Source: Bacteroidetes bacterium UBA4408 (GTDB taxonomy: Bacteria > Bacteroidota > Bacteroidia > UBA4408). Taken from it: a DNA stretch of 24,142 bases. A model generated the notes under the pieces. The model ran no database searches. It was not told where the DNA came from and was given only the letters and a program-made list of their open reading frames with translations. The stretch is taken from NCBI GenBank assembly GCA_002389785.1, contig DGQS01000210.1, forward strand, positions 1 through 24,142, given 5' to 3'. This document shows, one piece after another, positions 16,206 to 24,142 of this stretch (position 1 is its first letter; every line of letters begins with the position of its first letter). Both the position numbers and the translations under genes were made by a program.

Positions 16206-19200
16206 ATGAACAACTATCAGGTATTGATTGATAAACTCGATGAGTTTATTCGAAAATATTACAAAAACAAGCTCATCAAAGGCAGTATTTACTTTACCGG
16301 CCTTTTTCTGGTGTTTTACTTACTGGTTGCTGTTTTCGAATATTATGGAAACTTTGGAACAACCATTCGCACAGTGTTATTTTACTTTTTGTTGCTGAGT
16401 GCATTGGGTATCTTACTTCGATGGATTTTAATCCCCTTGTTTAAATTATACAAACTGGGCAATACCATTTCTCACGAACAAGCTTCTGAAATTATCGGGA
16501 AACATTTTTCGGGTGTAAAGGATAAGCTTCTAAACACCTTGCAACTCCAGGCACTACAACAAAATCAAGAAATAGGCATATCGCAGTCATTGCTTGAAGC
16601 AGGAATTAATCAAAAAATTAAAGAACTAAAGCCCATTCCCTTTACTTCGGCAATAGATTTTAGTCAAAACAAAAAATACCTCAAATTTGCCCTTGTACCA
16701 ATATTAGTATTGCTAATTCTTTTGATTTTTTCACCGGGTATCATCACCGAAGCAACCAACAGACTTGTTAAGCACAATGTCTATTTCGAAAAAAAGGCTC
16801 CTTTTCAATTTGATATACTAAACAAAAACTTATCTGCAGTTCAACAAAAGGATTATGAATTAGAAGTTAAAGTGAGCGGAAGCGAAATTCCGGCTGCTGT
16901 ATTTATTGAAATCGATAAAATTGACTATCCGTTAAAAAAAGAGAACACGGTTAATTTTACCTACCTATTTAAAAATCTCCAAAGCACAACAAAATTTAAA
17001 TTACACGCCGATGGCTTTTATTCGCAGGAGTACGAACTGCGTGTTCTTCCCAATCCGGTTTTGCTTAATTTTGATATAAGCCTAAACTACCCTGCCTACC
17101 TGCATAAAAACAACGAAGTGCTTCACAATACCGGCGACTTGGTTATTCCTGCCGGTACAAAAGTTAGCTGGTCTTTTACCACTCAAAATACCAAACAACT
17201 CATTCTTGGTTTTGGCGATACCGCCTTTCCAATAAATCAATCATCTCCCAATGCGTTTTCGTATTCTAACCGTTATTTTAGAAATAAAACCTATGCTGTA
17301 ATTACTGCCAATGAGTATCTTAGAAGCCGCGACAGTATTGTATATTCAATAAATGTGATACCCGATCAATATCCCACAATTCAGGTAGAGGAACGTCCCG
17401 ATTCAATGTCATCAAAACTGATCGCTTTTCGTGGTGAAATAAAAGACGACTATGGGTTTAGCAAACTCAACTTTATTTACAAGCTAATTAATGCCGGAGA
17501 TAGCGAAATGCTTGCTTTTGTTCAAAACAATGAAAAAATAGTGGAATTATCGGTGAACAAAGCCAGTACACAAGACAATTTTTTTCATTATTGGGATTTG
17601 TCGAGCCTTGGAATTTTACCCGGTGAACAAGTTGAATATTATTTTGAAGTATGGGACAACGATGGGGTAAATGGAGCAAAATCAGCACGTACTCAAAAAA
17701 TGATTTTTAAAGCACCCACCCTGCAACAACTAAGCGAGGCAACCGAAAAAAATAATTCTAAGATAAAGGAAGACCTTCAGGAAAGCCTCAAAAAAGCCAA
17801 GGAGTTACAAAAGGACATGAACGATATCAGCAAGAAGCTGATGGATAAGAAGAATCCTGGATTTGAAGAAAAAAAGAAACTACAAGAGTTGCTGAACAAG
17901 CAAAAGGACCTTCAAAAAACGGTAGAAGAGTTGCAAAAAGAAAATTCAAAAAACAATCAGGAGCAAAACGAGTATAAGAAGCCCGACGAACAACTGGCCG
18001 AAAAACAAGCACAATTGGAGAAATTGTTTAATGAATTGTTAAGTGAAGAAATGAAGGAAAAAGTGAGAGAGCTTCAAAAACTACTCGAAAACTTTGATAA
18101 GGAAAAAACACAAGAGGCGCTTGATAAAATGAAGCTCGATAATAAGGACCTTGAAAAGCAGCTCGACAGGCAACTAGAATTGTTTAAACAATTGGAGTTG
18201 GAGCAAAAGTTAAAAGACACACAAACCAAACTTGAAGACCTTGCCAAAAAACAAAATGAATTAGCAGAGAAAGCAAAAGATAAGGATTCGGACAATAAAC
18301 AATTGGAAGGAAAGCAAGATGAGCTGAATAAAAAATTCGATGACATTAAGAAGGATATTAGCGATATAGAGAAGAAGAACGAAGAACTCGAAAAACCGCA
18401 CGACTTGCCTAAAACTGCGGAAGAACAGAAGGAGATTGAAAAGGAAATGAACGAGGCAAAGGAAAATTTGGCGGATAAGAAAAACAAAAAAGCTTCCGAT
18501 GCACAAAAAAAGGCAGCCCAAAAACAAGAAGAGTTAGCGCAAAAACTCGAAAGTATGCAAAAGGAAATGCAGAATGAGGAAAACGAAGAGGACATTGATG
18601 CACTGCGCGCAATACTTGAAAACTTAATCGAACTAAGTTTCGATCAAGAAGCCTTAATGAAACAATTGAATGCAACTCAAATTAATAATCCCCAATACCT
18701 GAAAATAGCACAAGGCCAGAAAAAACTAAAAGACGATGCTAAAATGATTGAAGATTCGCTGTTTGCACTGAGCAAACGCAATCCTAAAATTGAGAACATA
18801 GTAAACAAAGAAATTGGAGATATTAACTCCAATATGGAAAAGGGAATTAAATTTTTGGCAGAACGCCAAAGTCCTATGGCTGCAGCACGTCAACAACAAG
18901 TAATGACCTCTGTAAATAACCTTGCGCTTTTGCTGAGCGAATCGTTAAACCAAATGCAACAACAACAGCAGAGCAAACCGGGGTCGGGTAGTTGTAAAAA
19001 GCCGGGAAAAAACTCAAAGCCCAGTGCAGCAACGATGCAGAAACTACAAAAAGAAATTAATGAGCAAATAAAAAAGTTAAAAGAAGGCATGGACAATCCT
19101 AATGGAAAAAAGGATGGTAAGGGAAAAAATGGAACAGCCGGTAAGCCCAAAAACAGTGGAGAAAGCGAGCAGCTAAGCAAACTTGCCGCACAACAAGAAG

Positions 19201-19586
19201 CCCTGAGAAGAGAATTACAAAAAATGGCAGGGCAAATGGATAAGAATGGAAAATCAGGGAATGCAGAGCTGAAACGAATAGCCGACAACATGGAAAAAAC
19301 AGAAACAGATTTGGTAAACAAGCGCATTAGTCAAGAAACACTGAACCGACAAGAAGAAATATTAACCCGATTGCTGGAAGCCGAAAAGGCAGAAAGGGAG
19401 CGGGAACAAGATGAAAAACGACAGAGTACAGAATCAAAAGATTTAATAAATCGTAACCAAAATTTATTTATTGAGTATAACCTCCTTAAACAAAAAGAAG
19501 CTGAGTTGCTCAAGACCGTTCCTCCTGCGCTAAATTCTTTTTATAAAACGAAAGTCAATGAATATTTTAATACATTTGAAAAATAA
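16206..19586 (+). CDS. DUF4175 family membrane and coiled-coil protein
   Basis: The protein has 1126 residues. Three hydrophobic helices lie at about 27-46, 54-77 and 161-179. Positive charges flank helix 1 on its N side (FIRKYYKNK) and follow helix 2, which places the N-terminus inside and the large part after residue 180 in the periplasm. Residues about 200-505 look like beta-sandwich domains. Residues about 515-1126 are a long Lys/Glu/Gln-rich coiled coil, interrupted near residue 925 by a Gly/Ser/Lys/Pro-rich stretch. This matches the DUF4175 family common in Bacteroidota, whose function is unknown. It leads a cluster with an RsbW-like ATPase (13-nt gap) and ybeY (18-nt gap). The composition explains the many open frames on the opposite strand. 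Confidence 0.85.
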   Translation: MNNYQVLIDKLDEFIRKYYKNKLIKGSIYFTGLFLVFYLLVAVFEYYGNFGTTIRTVLFYFLLLSALGILLRWILIPLFKLYKLGNTISHEQASEIIGKHFSGVKDKLLNTLQLQALQQNQEIGISQSLLEAGINQKIKELKPIPFTSAIDFSQNKKYLKFALVPILVLLILLIFSPGIITEATNRLVKHNVYFEKKAPFQFDILNKNLSAVQQKDYELEVKVSGSEIPAAVFIEIDKIDYPLKKENTVNFTYLFKNLQSTTKFKLHADGFYSQEYELRVLPNPVLLNFDISLNYPAYLHKNNEVLHNTGDLVIPAGTKVSWSFTTQNTKQLILGFGDTAFPINQSSPNAFSYSNRYFRNKTYAVITANEYLRSRDSIVYSINVIPDQYPTIQVEERPDSMSSKLIAFRGEIKDDYGFSKLNFIYKLINAGDSEMLAFVQNNEKIVELSVNKASTQDNFFHYWDLSSLGILPGEQVEYYFEVWDNDGVNGAKSARTQKMIFKAPTLQQLSEATEKNNSKIKEDLQESLKKAKELQKDMNDISKKLMDKKNPGFEEKKKLQELLNKQKDLQKTVEELQKENSKNNQEQNEYKKPDEQLAEKQAQLEKLFNELLSEEMKEKVRELQKLLENFDKEKTQEALDKMKLDNKDLEKQLDRQLELFKQLELEQKLKDTQTKLEDLAKKQNELAEKAKDKDSDNKQLEGKQDELNKKFDDIKKDISDIEKKNEELEKPHDLPKTAEEQKEIEKEMNEAKENLADKKNKKASDAQKKAAQKQEELAQKLESMQKEMQNEENEEDIDALRAILENLIELSFDQEALMKQLNATQINNPQYLKIAQGQKKLKDDAKMIEDSLFALSKRNPKIENIVNKEIGDINSNMEKGIKFLAERQSPMAAARQQQVMTSVNNLALLLSESLNQMQQQQQSKPGSGSCKKPGKNSKPSAATMQKLQKEINEQIKKLKEGMDNPNGKKDGKGKNGTAGKPKNSGESEQLSKLAAQQEALRRELQKMAGQMDKNGKSGNAELKRIADNMEKTETDLVNKRISQETLNRQEEILTRLLEAEKAEREREQDEKRQSTESKDLINRNQNLFIEYNLLKQKEAELLKTVPPALNSFYKTKVNEYFNTFEK

Positions 19587-19599
19587 TTTTAGCACGATT

Positions 19600-20013
19600 A
19601 TGGAAAAATTCAGCATCAATATCGCTTCTAGATATGAAGACATGGCACTGGTTGAAAAACTGGTACAAGATGTTTGCGATAAATGGCAGTTGCACGAAGA
19701 ATCGTTTGGAAACATTTTGGTTGCAGTAACTGAAGCTGTTAATAATGCTATTCAACATGGCAACAAATCAAACCCCGACAAAAAAATTGATATCGAGTTT
19801 AAGCCCGATAAAGACATTATCAACTGTTATGTAAAAGACGAAGGTCAAGGCTTTGATTATACAAATATCCCCGACCCTACCGATCCCGAAAACATTGAAA
19901 AACTAAATGGAAGAGGTGTTTTTCTGATGAAACACCTTGCCGACGAAGTTCAATTTCATGAGAACGGCAGAATTGTTCAACTTAGTTTTAAGTCGCCACA
20001 CATGGTGGCCTAA
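19600..20013 (+). CDS. RsbW/SpoIIAB-like ATP-binding protein (HATPase_c_2)
   Basis: The protein has 137 residues from the ATG at 19600. A longer frame from 19558 would overlap the DUF4175 gene and adds residues without family similarity. A single GHKL ATPase domain has the N box TEAVNNAIQHGN (44-55), G1 box DEGQGFD (80-86) and G2 box GRGVFLMKHLAD (104-115). This is the fold of the anti-sigma serine kinases RsbW/SpoIIAB, which phosphorylate STAS anti-anti-sigma proteins. No STAS protein, PP2C phosphatase or sigma factor is nearby, so the partner is unknown. It lies tightly between DUF4175 and ybeY, a likely operon. Confidence 0.85.
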   Translation: MEKFSINIASRYEDMALVEKLVQDVCDKWQLHEESFGNILVAVTEAVNNAIQHGNKSNPDKKIDIEFKPDKDIINCYVKDEGQGFDYTNIPDPTDPENIEKLNGRGVFLMKHLADEVQFHENGRIVQLSFKSPHMVA

Positions 20014-20031
20014 CAACCTACTCATCTTAAG

Positions 20032-20493
20032 TTGATTCTTTTTTTTTCAGAAGGCCTAAATTACTCTATTCCATTAAAGAAAGAGCTTAAGAAATGGATT
20101 AGCAACACCATTCTAAGCGAGAAAAAAAAGTGCGGAACAATAAACTATATTTTTTGCACAGACGCTTATTTGCTTGAGATAAATAAAACCTTTCTGAATC
20201 ACCACACACTTACCGACATTATTACCTTCCCAATTGAAAATTCGCTGCCTTCTAATACCAAAGAAACAGGAATAAGTGGCGAAATTTATATTAGTCTCGA
20301 AAGAGTGTTCGAAAATGCACAAATTTTTAATACATCTCCCGAAGAAGAGCTGTGCCGTGTTATGATTCATGGCATTCTTCATTTATGCGGCTATTCCGAT
20401 AAAACAACAAAACAAAAAGCACAGATGCGTGTTTTAGAAAGCAAGTATTTACTTCTAAAAGGAGTTTCATTGCCTGCGATTAAGTATAAATAA
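20032..20493 (+). CDS. ybeY: Endoribonuclease YbeY (TTG start)
   Basis: The protein has 153 residues. YbeY is a metal-dependent RNase for 16S rRNA 3' maturation and ribosome quality control. The signature is HGILHLCGYSD (113-123): His113 and His117 are zinc ligands, with Asp123 at the third-ligand position where Escherichia coli has His. The upstream TLTDIITFPIE motif (59-69) is also typical. The frame has no ATG before residue 111, and an in-frame stop lies at 20011-20013. The start must therefore be TTG at 20032 (MILFFSEGLNY, matching the family N-terminus) or another rare codon. It follows the ATPase gene by 18 nt. Confidence 0.92.
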   Translation: MILFFSEGLNYSIPLKKELKKWISNTILSEKKKCGTINYIFCTDAYLLEINKTFLNHHTLTDIITFPIENSLPSNTKETGISGEIYISLERVFENAQIFNTSPEEELCRVMIHGILHLCGYSDKTTKQKAQMRVLESKYLLLKGVSLPAIKYK

Positions 20494-20508
20494 AGCTGTT
20501 AATCTTCC

Positions 20509-20538
20509 TGGAAACTTTGTCGGCAAGAAAAGTTTCCA
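20509..20538. promoter_or_regulatory. Perfect 10-bp inverted repeat over the TonB receptor promoter
   Basis: TGGAAACTTT (20509-20518) and AAAGTTTCCA (20529-20538) form a perfect palindrome with a 10-nt spacer. The centre-to-centre distance is 20 bp, about two helical turns, as for a dimeric regulator. The left arm overlaps the -33 TTTG and the right arm abuts the -7 box. It could instead be a weak terminator for ybeY, though no T-run of more than four follows. Confidence 0.55.
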
Positions 20539-20546
20539 TAGTTTTG
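20516..20546 (+). promoter_or_regulatory. Consensus Bacteroidota promoter of the TonB receptor gene
   Basis: TTTG (20516-20519), a 19-bp spacer and TAGTTTTG (20539-20546) match the -33/-7 consensus of Bacteroidota housekeeping promoters exactly. Transcription would start near 20552, giving a leader of about 35 nt before the ATG at 20586. Confidence 0.65.
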
Positions 20547-20585
20547 GCGCCGCTTAAATCAAATCAACCTCAACACTTGTGTAGT

Positions 20586-22940
20586 ATGCGCAAAATCAAA
20601 GATATCACCCTGGTTTATATTCTGTGTTTAGTAGTTGGCCTGAACGCTCAGGCACAAGAAAAATTCACACTTAGCGGCTATGTTAAGAATGCTAAAAATG
20701 GTGAAGAAATTATTGGAGCAGTCATTTCTGTAAAGGGTACATCCAATGGCGTTGCAACCAATCCCTACGGTTTTTACTCACTTACCTTGCCAAAGGGAAA
20801 GTATACCATTGTTTATACACTTATCGGTTTTGAGCCCCAGGAGTTCGAAGTTGAACTTTTTGCAAATAAAACGAACACCATTGAATTAAGTGAAAAAAAT
20901 CAAGAGCTGAAAGAGGTAGAAATTGTGAGTGAACGCGCTGATGGAAACGTAAAAAATGTGGAAATGAGCGTTAATAAACTAGATATAAAAACGATAAAGA
21001 AAATTCCAGCTCTGCTTGGTGAAGTTGATATTATTAGGGGCATACAGCTATTGCCGGGAGTGAGCACGGTTGGAGAAGGCGCTCAAGGTTTTAATGTTCG
21101 AGGTGGAGGTGTTGACCAAAATTTGGTACTATTGGATGAAGCTCCTGTGTTTAATTCCTCGCATTTGTTTGGTTTCTTTTCGGTGTTTAATCCCGATGCC
21201 GTTAAGGACGTTAAACTTATTAAAGGCGGTATTCCTGCACAGTACGGAGGAAGATTGTCAAGTATATTAGATGTGCGATTAAATGAGGGAAACAACAAGA
21301 AGCTCGCAGTGAATGGTGGAATTGGATTAATTTTTAGCAGACTAACCATTGAGGCGCCAATTGTAAAAGACAAATGCTCCTTTATTGTTGCAGGACGTCG
21401 TTCATACATTGACTTTTTAGCTAAACCATTTTTGCGTGATGATTTAAAAAAATCGAAGTTTTATTTTTATGATTTAACAGCTAAAATTAACTATATCATC
21501 AATGATAAAAACAGAGTATATGCTTCAGGTTATTTGGGTCGTGATGTTTTTAGTTCCGGTTTTAAATCTAACTGGGGAAACACCACCACCACTATTCGCT
21601 GGAACCACCTCTTTAACCAAAAACTATTTTTAAACACTACCGTTTTTTACAGTAATTACGACTACGAATTAGTTTTTGGACAACCCAACGGAGATCAATT
21701 TAGCTGGCGATCTAAAATTATTAATTATAGTATCAAGCCCGAATTCACCTATTACGCAAATACTAAAAATACGGTCCACATAGGAGGCCAAGCGACCCTC
21801 TATGATTTTAGACCGGGAAGAGCGACCTTCACCAGTGGCGACCAAAGCAGTGATATAAGTTTAAAAGATAAATGGGGAGTTGAAAGCGCTGTTTACCTTG
21901 ATAATGAACAGCGAATTGGCGGAAGAATTACTGCACAATATGGGTTACGCTACTCCATGTGGCAATATGTTGGACCGGGAAAGGTATATTCATATCGCGA
22001 CACAGTTCCTAATATTTCGAAACCGCTTGATGATACTATCAATGTGGCAAGCGGAAAGGTCATAAAACAATATGGAAATTTAGAACCACGTTTCAATATT
22101 AAGTTTGATCTTACAGAATCGAGCAGTATTAAGGCAAGTTATACACGCATTTCTCAGTATTTGCACCTTGTTTCAAACACATCAGCAAGCACACCGCTGG
22201 ATGTTTGGACACCAACAACGAATAACATTAAACCGCAGATTTGTGACCAGGTTGCAGCAGGTTATTTTAAAAATTTTGGTGAGTCAAACAACTACGAAAG
22301 CTCCGTTGAAATTTACTATAAGAACATGATTAATCAAGTTGATTACATCGACAATGCAAACCTTTTATTAAACGAATACATAGAGGCCGAATTGCTCAAC
22401 GGCAAAGGACGAGCCTATGGATTGGAACTTTTTGTGAAAAAGAATAAAGGAAAGTTTACGGGCTGGCTTAGTTATACCTTAGCCAGAACAGAACGAAAAG
22501 TGGAAGGTATCAATAAAGGCGACTGGTATCCGAACCGATTCGACAAACTTCATAATCTAAATTTAGTGGGCTTTTACCAGTTTAATAAGAAATGGGACAT
22601 GTCTGCAACTTTTGCATTTGCCACAGGAACACCTTCAACCTTTCCAACCAATCGCATTGTTGTGCAAGGATATATTATTCCGACGAATGCTGATGAAAAA
22701 CGCAATAATTATCGAATTCCGGCATATCACCGCTTAGACCTGTCGGTAACACGTCAAGGAAAAGTTCGCAAGCGTTATGAAAGTTTTTGGGTATTTTCGG
22801 TGTATAATGTGTATGGTCGACACAATGCCTTTAGTGTGTATTTTCAACAAAGCGATAGCGGGACCAATTCTACTGAAGCGATTCAGTACAGCATCATTGC
22901 AAGGCCAATTCCTTCCATTTCTTACAACTTTAAATTTTAA
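20586..22940 (+). CDS. TonB-dependent receptor with carboxypeptidase-like regulatory domain
   Basis: The protein has 784 residues from the ATG at 20586, which begins a proper signal peptide (MRKIKDITLVYILCLVV, cleavage after AQA at 23). A longer frame from 20517 would place the start inside the promoter. A CarboxypepD_reg-like beta domain (about 28-110) precedes the plug domain (about 130-225, with FNVRGGGVDQNLVLLDEAPV) and an outer membrane beta-barrel ending in aromatic F (YNFKF). Such receptors import bound ligands using TonB energy. No SusD is present; instead a DUF4249 lipoprotein follows 7 nt later, a recurrent pair in Bacteroidota. The ligand is unknown. The leader carries a palindrome that may bind a repressor. 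Confidence 0.93.
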   Translation: MRKIKDITLVYILCLVVGLNAQAQEKFTLSGYVKNAKNGEEIIGAVISVKGTSNGVATNPYGFYSLTLPKGKYTIVYTLIGFEPQEFEVELFANKTNTIELSEKNQELKEVEIVSERADGNVKNVEMSVNKLDIKTIKKIPALLGEVDIIRGIQLLPGVSTVGEGAQGFNVRGGGVDQNLVLLDEAPVFNSSHLFGFFSVFNPDAVKDVKLIKGGIPAQYGGRLSSILDVRLNEGNNKKLAVNGGIGLIFSRLTIEAPIVKDKCSFIVAGRRSYIDFLAKPFLRDDLKKSKFYFYDLTAKINYIINDKNRVYASGYLGRDVFSSGFKSNWGNTTTTIRWNHLFNQKLFLNTTVFYSNYDYELVFGQPNGDQFSWRSKIINYSIKPEFTYYANTKNTVHIGGQATLYDFRPGRATFTSGDQSSDISLKDKWGVESAVYLDNEQRIGGRITAQYGLRYSMWQYVGPGKVYSYRDTVPNISKPLDDTINVASGKVIKQYGNLEPRFNIKFDLTESSSIKASYTRISQYLHLVSNTSASTPLDVWTPTTNNIKPQICDQVAAGYFKNFGESNNYESSVEIYYKNMINQVDYIDNANLLLNEYIEAELLNGKGRAYGLELFVKKNKGKFTGWLSYTLARTERKVEGINKGDWYPNRFDKLHNLNLVGFYQFNKKWDMSATFAFATGTPSTFPTNRIVVQGYIIPTNADEKRNNYRIPAYHRLDLSVTRQGKVRKRYESFWVFSVYNVYGRHNAFSVYFQQSDSGTNSTEAIQYSIIARPIPSISYNFKF

Positions 22941-22947
22941 GAATAAG

Positions 22948-23856
22948 ATGAAAAAGTTAATCTTAGTAAAAAACTATTTGTTAAGCCTTAGTAAGGGCTT
23001 TATGATTTTTATGCCGGCTCTGTTTTTTTTGGTAGCCTGCGAAGAAAAAATTGATATAAAATTAGATAGCGGAACATCACAGCTTACAGTAGATGCTTGG
23101 ATAACAGACAAGCCGGGAAGTCAAGTTATTGTGCTTACTAAAACTGCCGATTATTTTGTTAATAGCACCTCTCCTGCAGCTACCGGTGCTACCGTAAAAG
23201 TGTTTGACGATTTAGGACATGAGTTTTTGTTTGTAGAAGATGCTTCAACAGGAAATTATATTTGGACTCCAGCAGTGGGTGACACAATAGCAAGAGTGGG
23301 TCATTCTTATGCTCTCGACATATTGTTCGAGGGAGAGCATTATGTTTCTGAAACAACCATGCAGCCTTCGGTTGTTATGGATTCATTAACTCAATATAAA
23401 GAGATTAGTGGTTTTGGGACAGATTCGGTTATTAGAGCTGAATTTTGGGCTAGAGACAATTTCGGTCGACAGGATTTTTACTGGATTCGAACTTATAGAA
23501 ATGGAACTTTTAACAATAAACCATCGGCTATACTAACTGCACAAGAGGCTGCTTTTGGGAATGGCGATGGCTTTATTTTTATAGTTCCTTACCGACAAGG
23601 TATAAATGATTTTGAAAAGCCGTTTGAACCTGGAGAATTAGTGAAAGTAGAATTATATGGAATTAATGAAAACACATATAATTTTTTAAACCAGGCTCAA
23701 AGTCAAATGATAAATGGAGGATTATTTGCTACACCCCCTTACAATATCATAACAAACATTCGCAATATTAATCCCAATACTACCAAGACAGAGCACAAAC
23801 CTGTTGGCTGGTTTGAAGTATGCGGAACTGCATTCATACAAAAGATGATTGAGTAA
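22948..23856 (+). CDS. DUF4249 family outer membrane lipoprotein
   Basis: The protein has 302 residues from the ATG at 22948, 7 nt after the receptor stop. A longer frame overlapping the receptor was rejected. A signal peptide of about 30 residues ends in the lipobox LVAC (lipidated Cys31), followed by the EEKIDIKL start typical of DUF4249 proteins. A beta-rich N-terminal part (SQLTVDAWITDKPG, then TGATVKVFDD) looks like an Ig-like fold. The end GWFEVCGTAF matches family architecture. DUF4249 lipoproteins are usually encoded directly after TonB-dependent receptors and probably assist ligand binding at the cell surface; that role is inferred. Confidence 0.87.
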   Translation: MKKLILVKNYLLSLSKGFMIFMPALFFLVACEEKIDIKLDSGTSQLTVDAWITDKPGSQVIVLTKTADYFVNSTSPAATGATVKVFDDLGHEFLFVEDASTGNYIWTPAVGDTIARVGHSYALDILFEGEHYVSETTMQPSVVMDSLTQYKEISGFGTDSVIRAEFWARDNFGRQDFYWIRTYRNGTFNNKPSAILTAQEAAFGNGDGFIFIVPYRQGINDFEKPFEPGELVKVELYGINENTYNFLNQAQSQMINGGLFATPPYNIITNIRNINPNTTKTEHKPVGWFEVCGTAFIQKMIE

Positions 23857-23944
23857 ACATCCATTGTTGAATACCGCATTATTGTTGATGTATAGCTACG
23901 GGGGGAAAACATCAGCGAGGTTGATTGATTGGAGAAAAAAGGAA

Positions 23945-23961
23945 GCTCAGCCTCAATGAGC
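23945..23961 (-). terminator. Weak terminator for the gene entering from the right
   Basis: On the - strand a 5-bp stem (GCTCA...TGAGC, 7-nt loop) is followed by TTCCTTTTTT. It lies about 110 nt past the stop of the partial - strand gene. The stem is short, so the call is tentative. Confidence 0.3.
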
Positions 23962-24069
23962 AAAAAAATGCGCAATTTCAAACGAATTGACCCTTTTTGA
24001 GGGGGGTGGTTTTGATTAGCACCTTAATTTGATTTTCTGAACATATATATTTGGCTGGAATAGCTATTA

Positions 24070-24142
24070 TTATTTTTTAGGCTTGCTTTTAGGTTTGAAG
24101 TTAAACCAATCAAACAAGCTTTGATATAATTTATTTTTCCAT
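24070..24142 (-). CDS. C-terminal tail of an unknown protein (partial)
   Basis: The - strand is open from the window edge to TAA at 24070-24072, with a second TAA just after. The 23 visible residues end in a Lys/Pro-rich tail (NFKPKSKPKK) after two tryptophans (DWF). That looks like a genuine protein C-terminus, but it is too short to name. The gene would converge on the DUF4249 gene, leaving a 213-bp gap. Confidence is limited by length. Confidence 0.45.
   Translation of the reverse strand, partial: WKNKLYQSLFDWFNFKPKSKPKK

Noticed and set aside
18074..19327. Several long Ser/Phe/Leu/Cys-rich open frames on the - strand
   Set aside because: They are mirror images of the Lys/Glu/Gln-rich coiled coil of the DUF4175 gene, whose codons give few stops on the opposite strand. 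They have no start context and no family motif.
22777..22947. N-terminal extension of the DUF4249 gene inside the receptor gene
   Set aside because: It would overlap the receptor by over 160 bases and bury the lipoprotein signal peptide; the ATG at 22948 gives a proper signal sequence.

Overview
The window is AT-rich chromosomal DNA from a member of the Bacteroidota. The evidence is a type IX secretion sorting tail on the first protein, a TonB-dependent receptor/DUF4249 lipoprotein pair, a DUF4175 gene, lipoproteins with MKK-type signal peptides, and several matches to the Bacteroidota -7 promoter element TAnnTTTG. A finer placement (Flavobacteriales, Sphingobacteriales/Chitinophagales or a relative) cannot be made from this sequence. 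Most of the window is ordinary chromosome. I see no insertion sequence, phage, CRISPR array or integration site.

Left part (1-3169): the 3' part of a large secreted multidomain protein with a PNGase F-like module (+ strand), converging on an Omp28-like thioredoxin-fold lipoprotein (- strand), with a strong hairpin terminator between them.

Signalling block (3294-9527, - strand): in transcription order, a secreted MORN/YwqK-type repeat protein, an eight-PAS HisKA_2 histidine kinase, and a REC-LytTR response regulator. The genes overlap (TAATG junction, then a 14-nt overlap). The quinolinate synthase gene nadA lies only 43 bp upstream on the same strand, so all four genes may share a transcript.

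Middle (10561-13496): a 527-bp AT-rich divergent region with four copies of TGTTAGTA separates nadA from rpiB and a LutB-like LUD/iron-sulfur protein that has lost most of its second cluster motif. A two-way terminator, tRNA-Cys(GCA) and the gltX-folB pair (both - strand) follow.

Right part (15207-24142, + strand): an RlmI-like SAM methyltransferase; a DUF4175 membrane/coiled-coil protein, an RsbW-like ATPase and ybeY (TTG start) in one tight cluster; then a TonB-dependent receptor and its DUF4249 lipoprotein partner. The receptor is preceded by the best promoter in the window (TTTG-N19-TAGTTTTG), and a perfect 10-bp inverted repeat covers it. The last 73 bases hold the probable C-terminal tail of a gene on the - strand.

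No unmistakably new defence or mobile system was found. The best leads are the palindrome over the receptor promoter, the TGTTAGTA cluster before nadA, the MORN-kinase-regulator operon, the altered PNGase F-like enzyme and the LutB variant.
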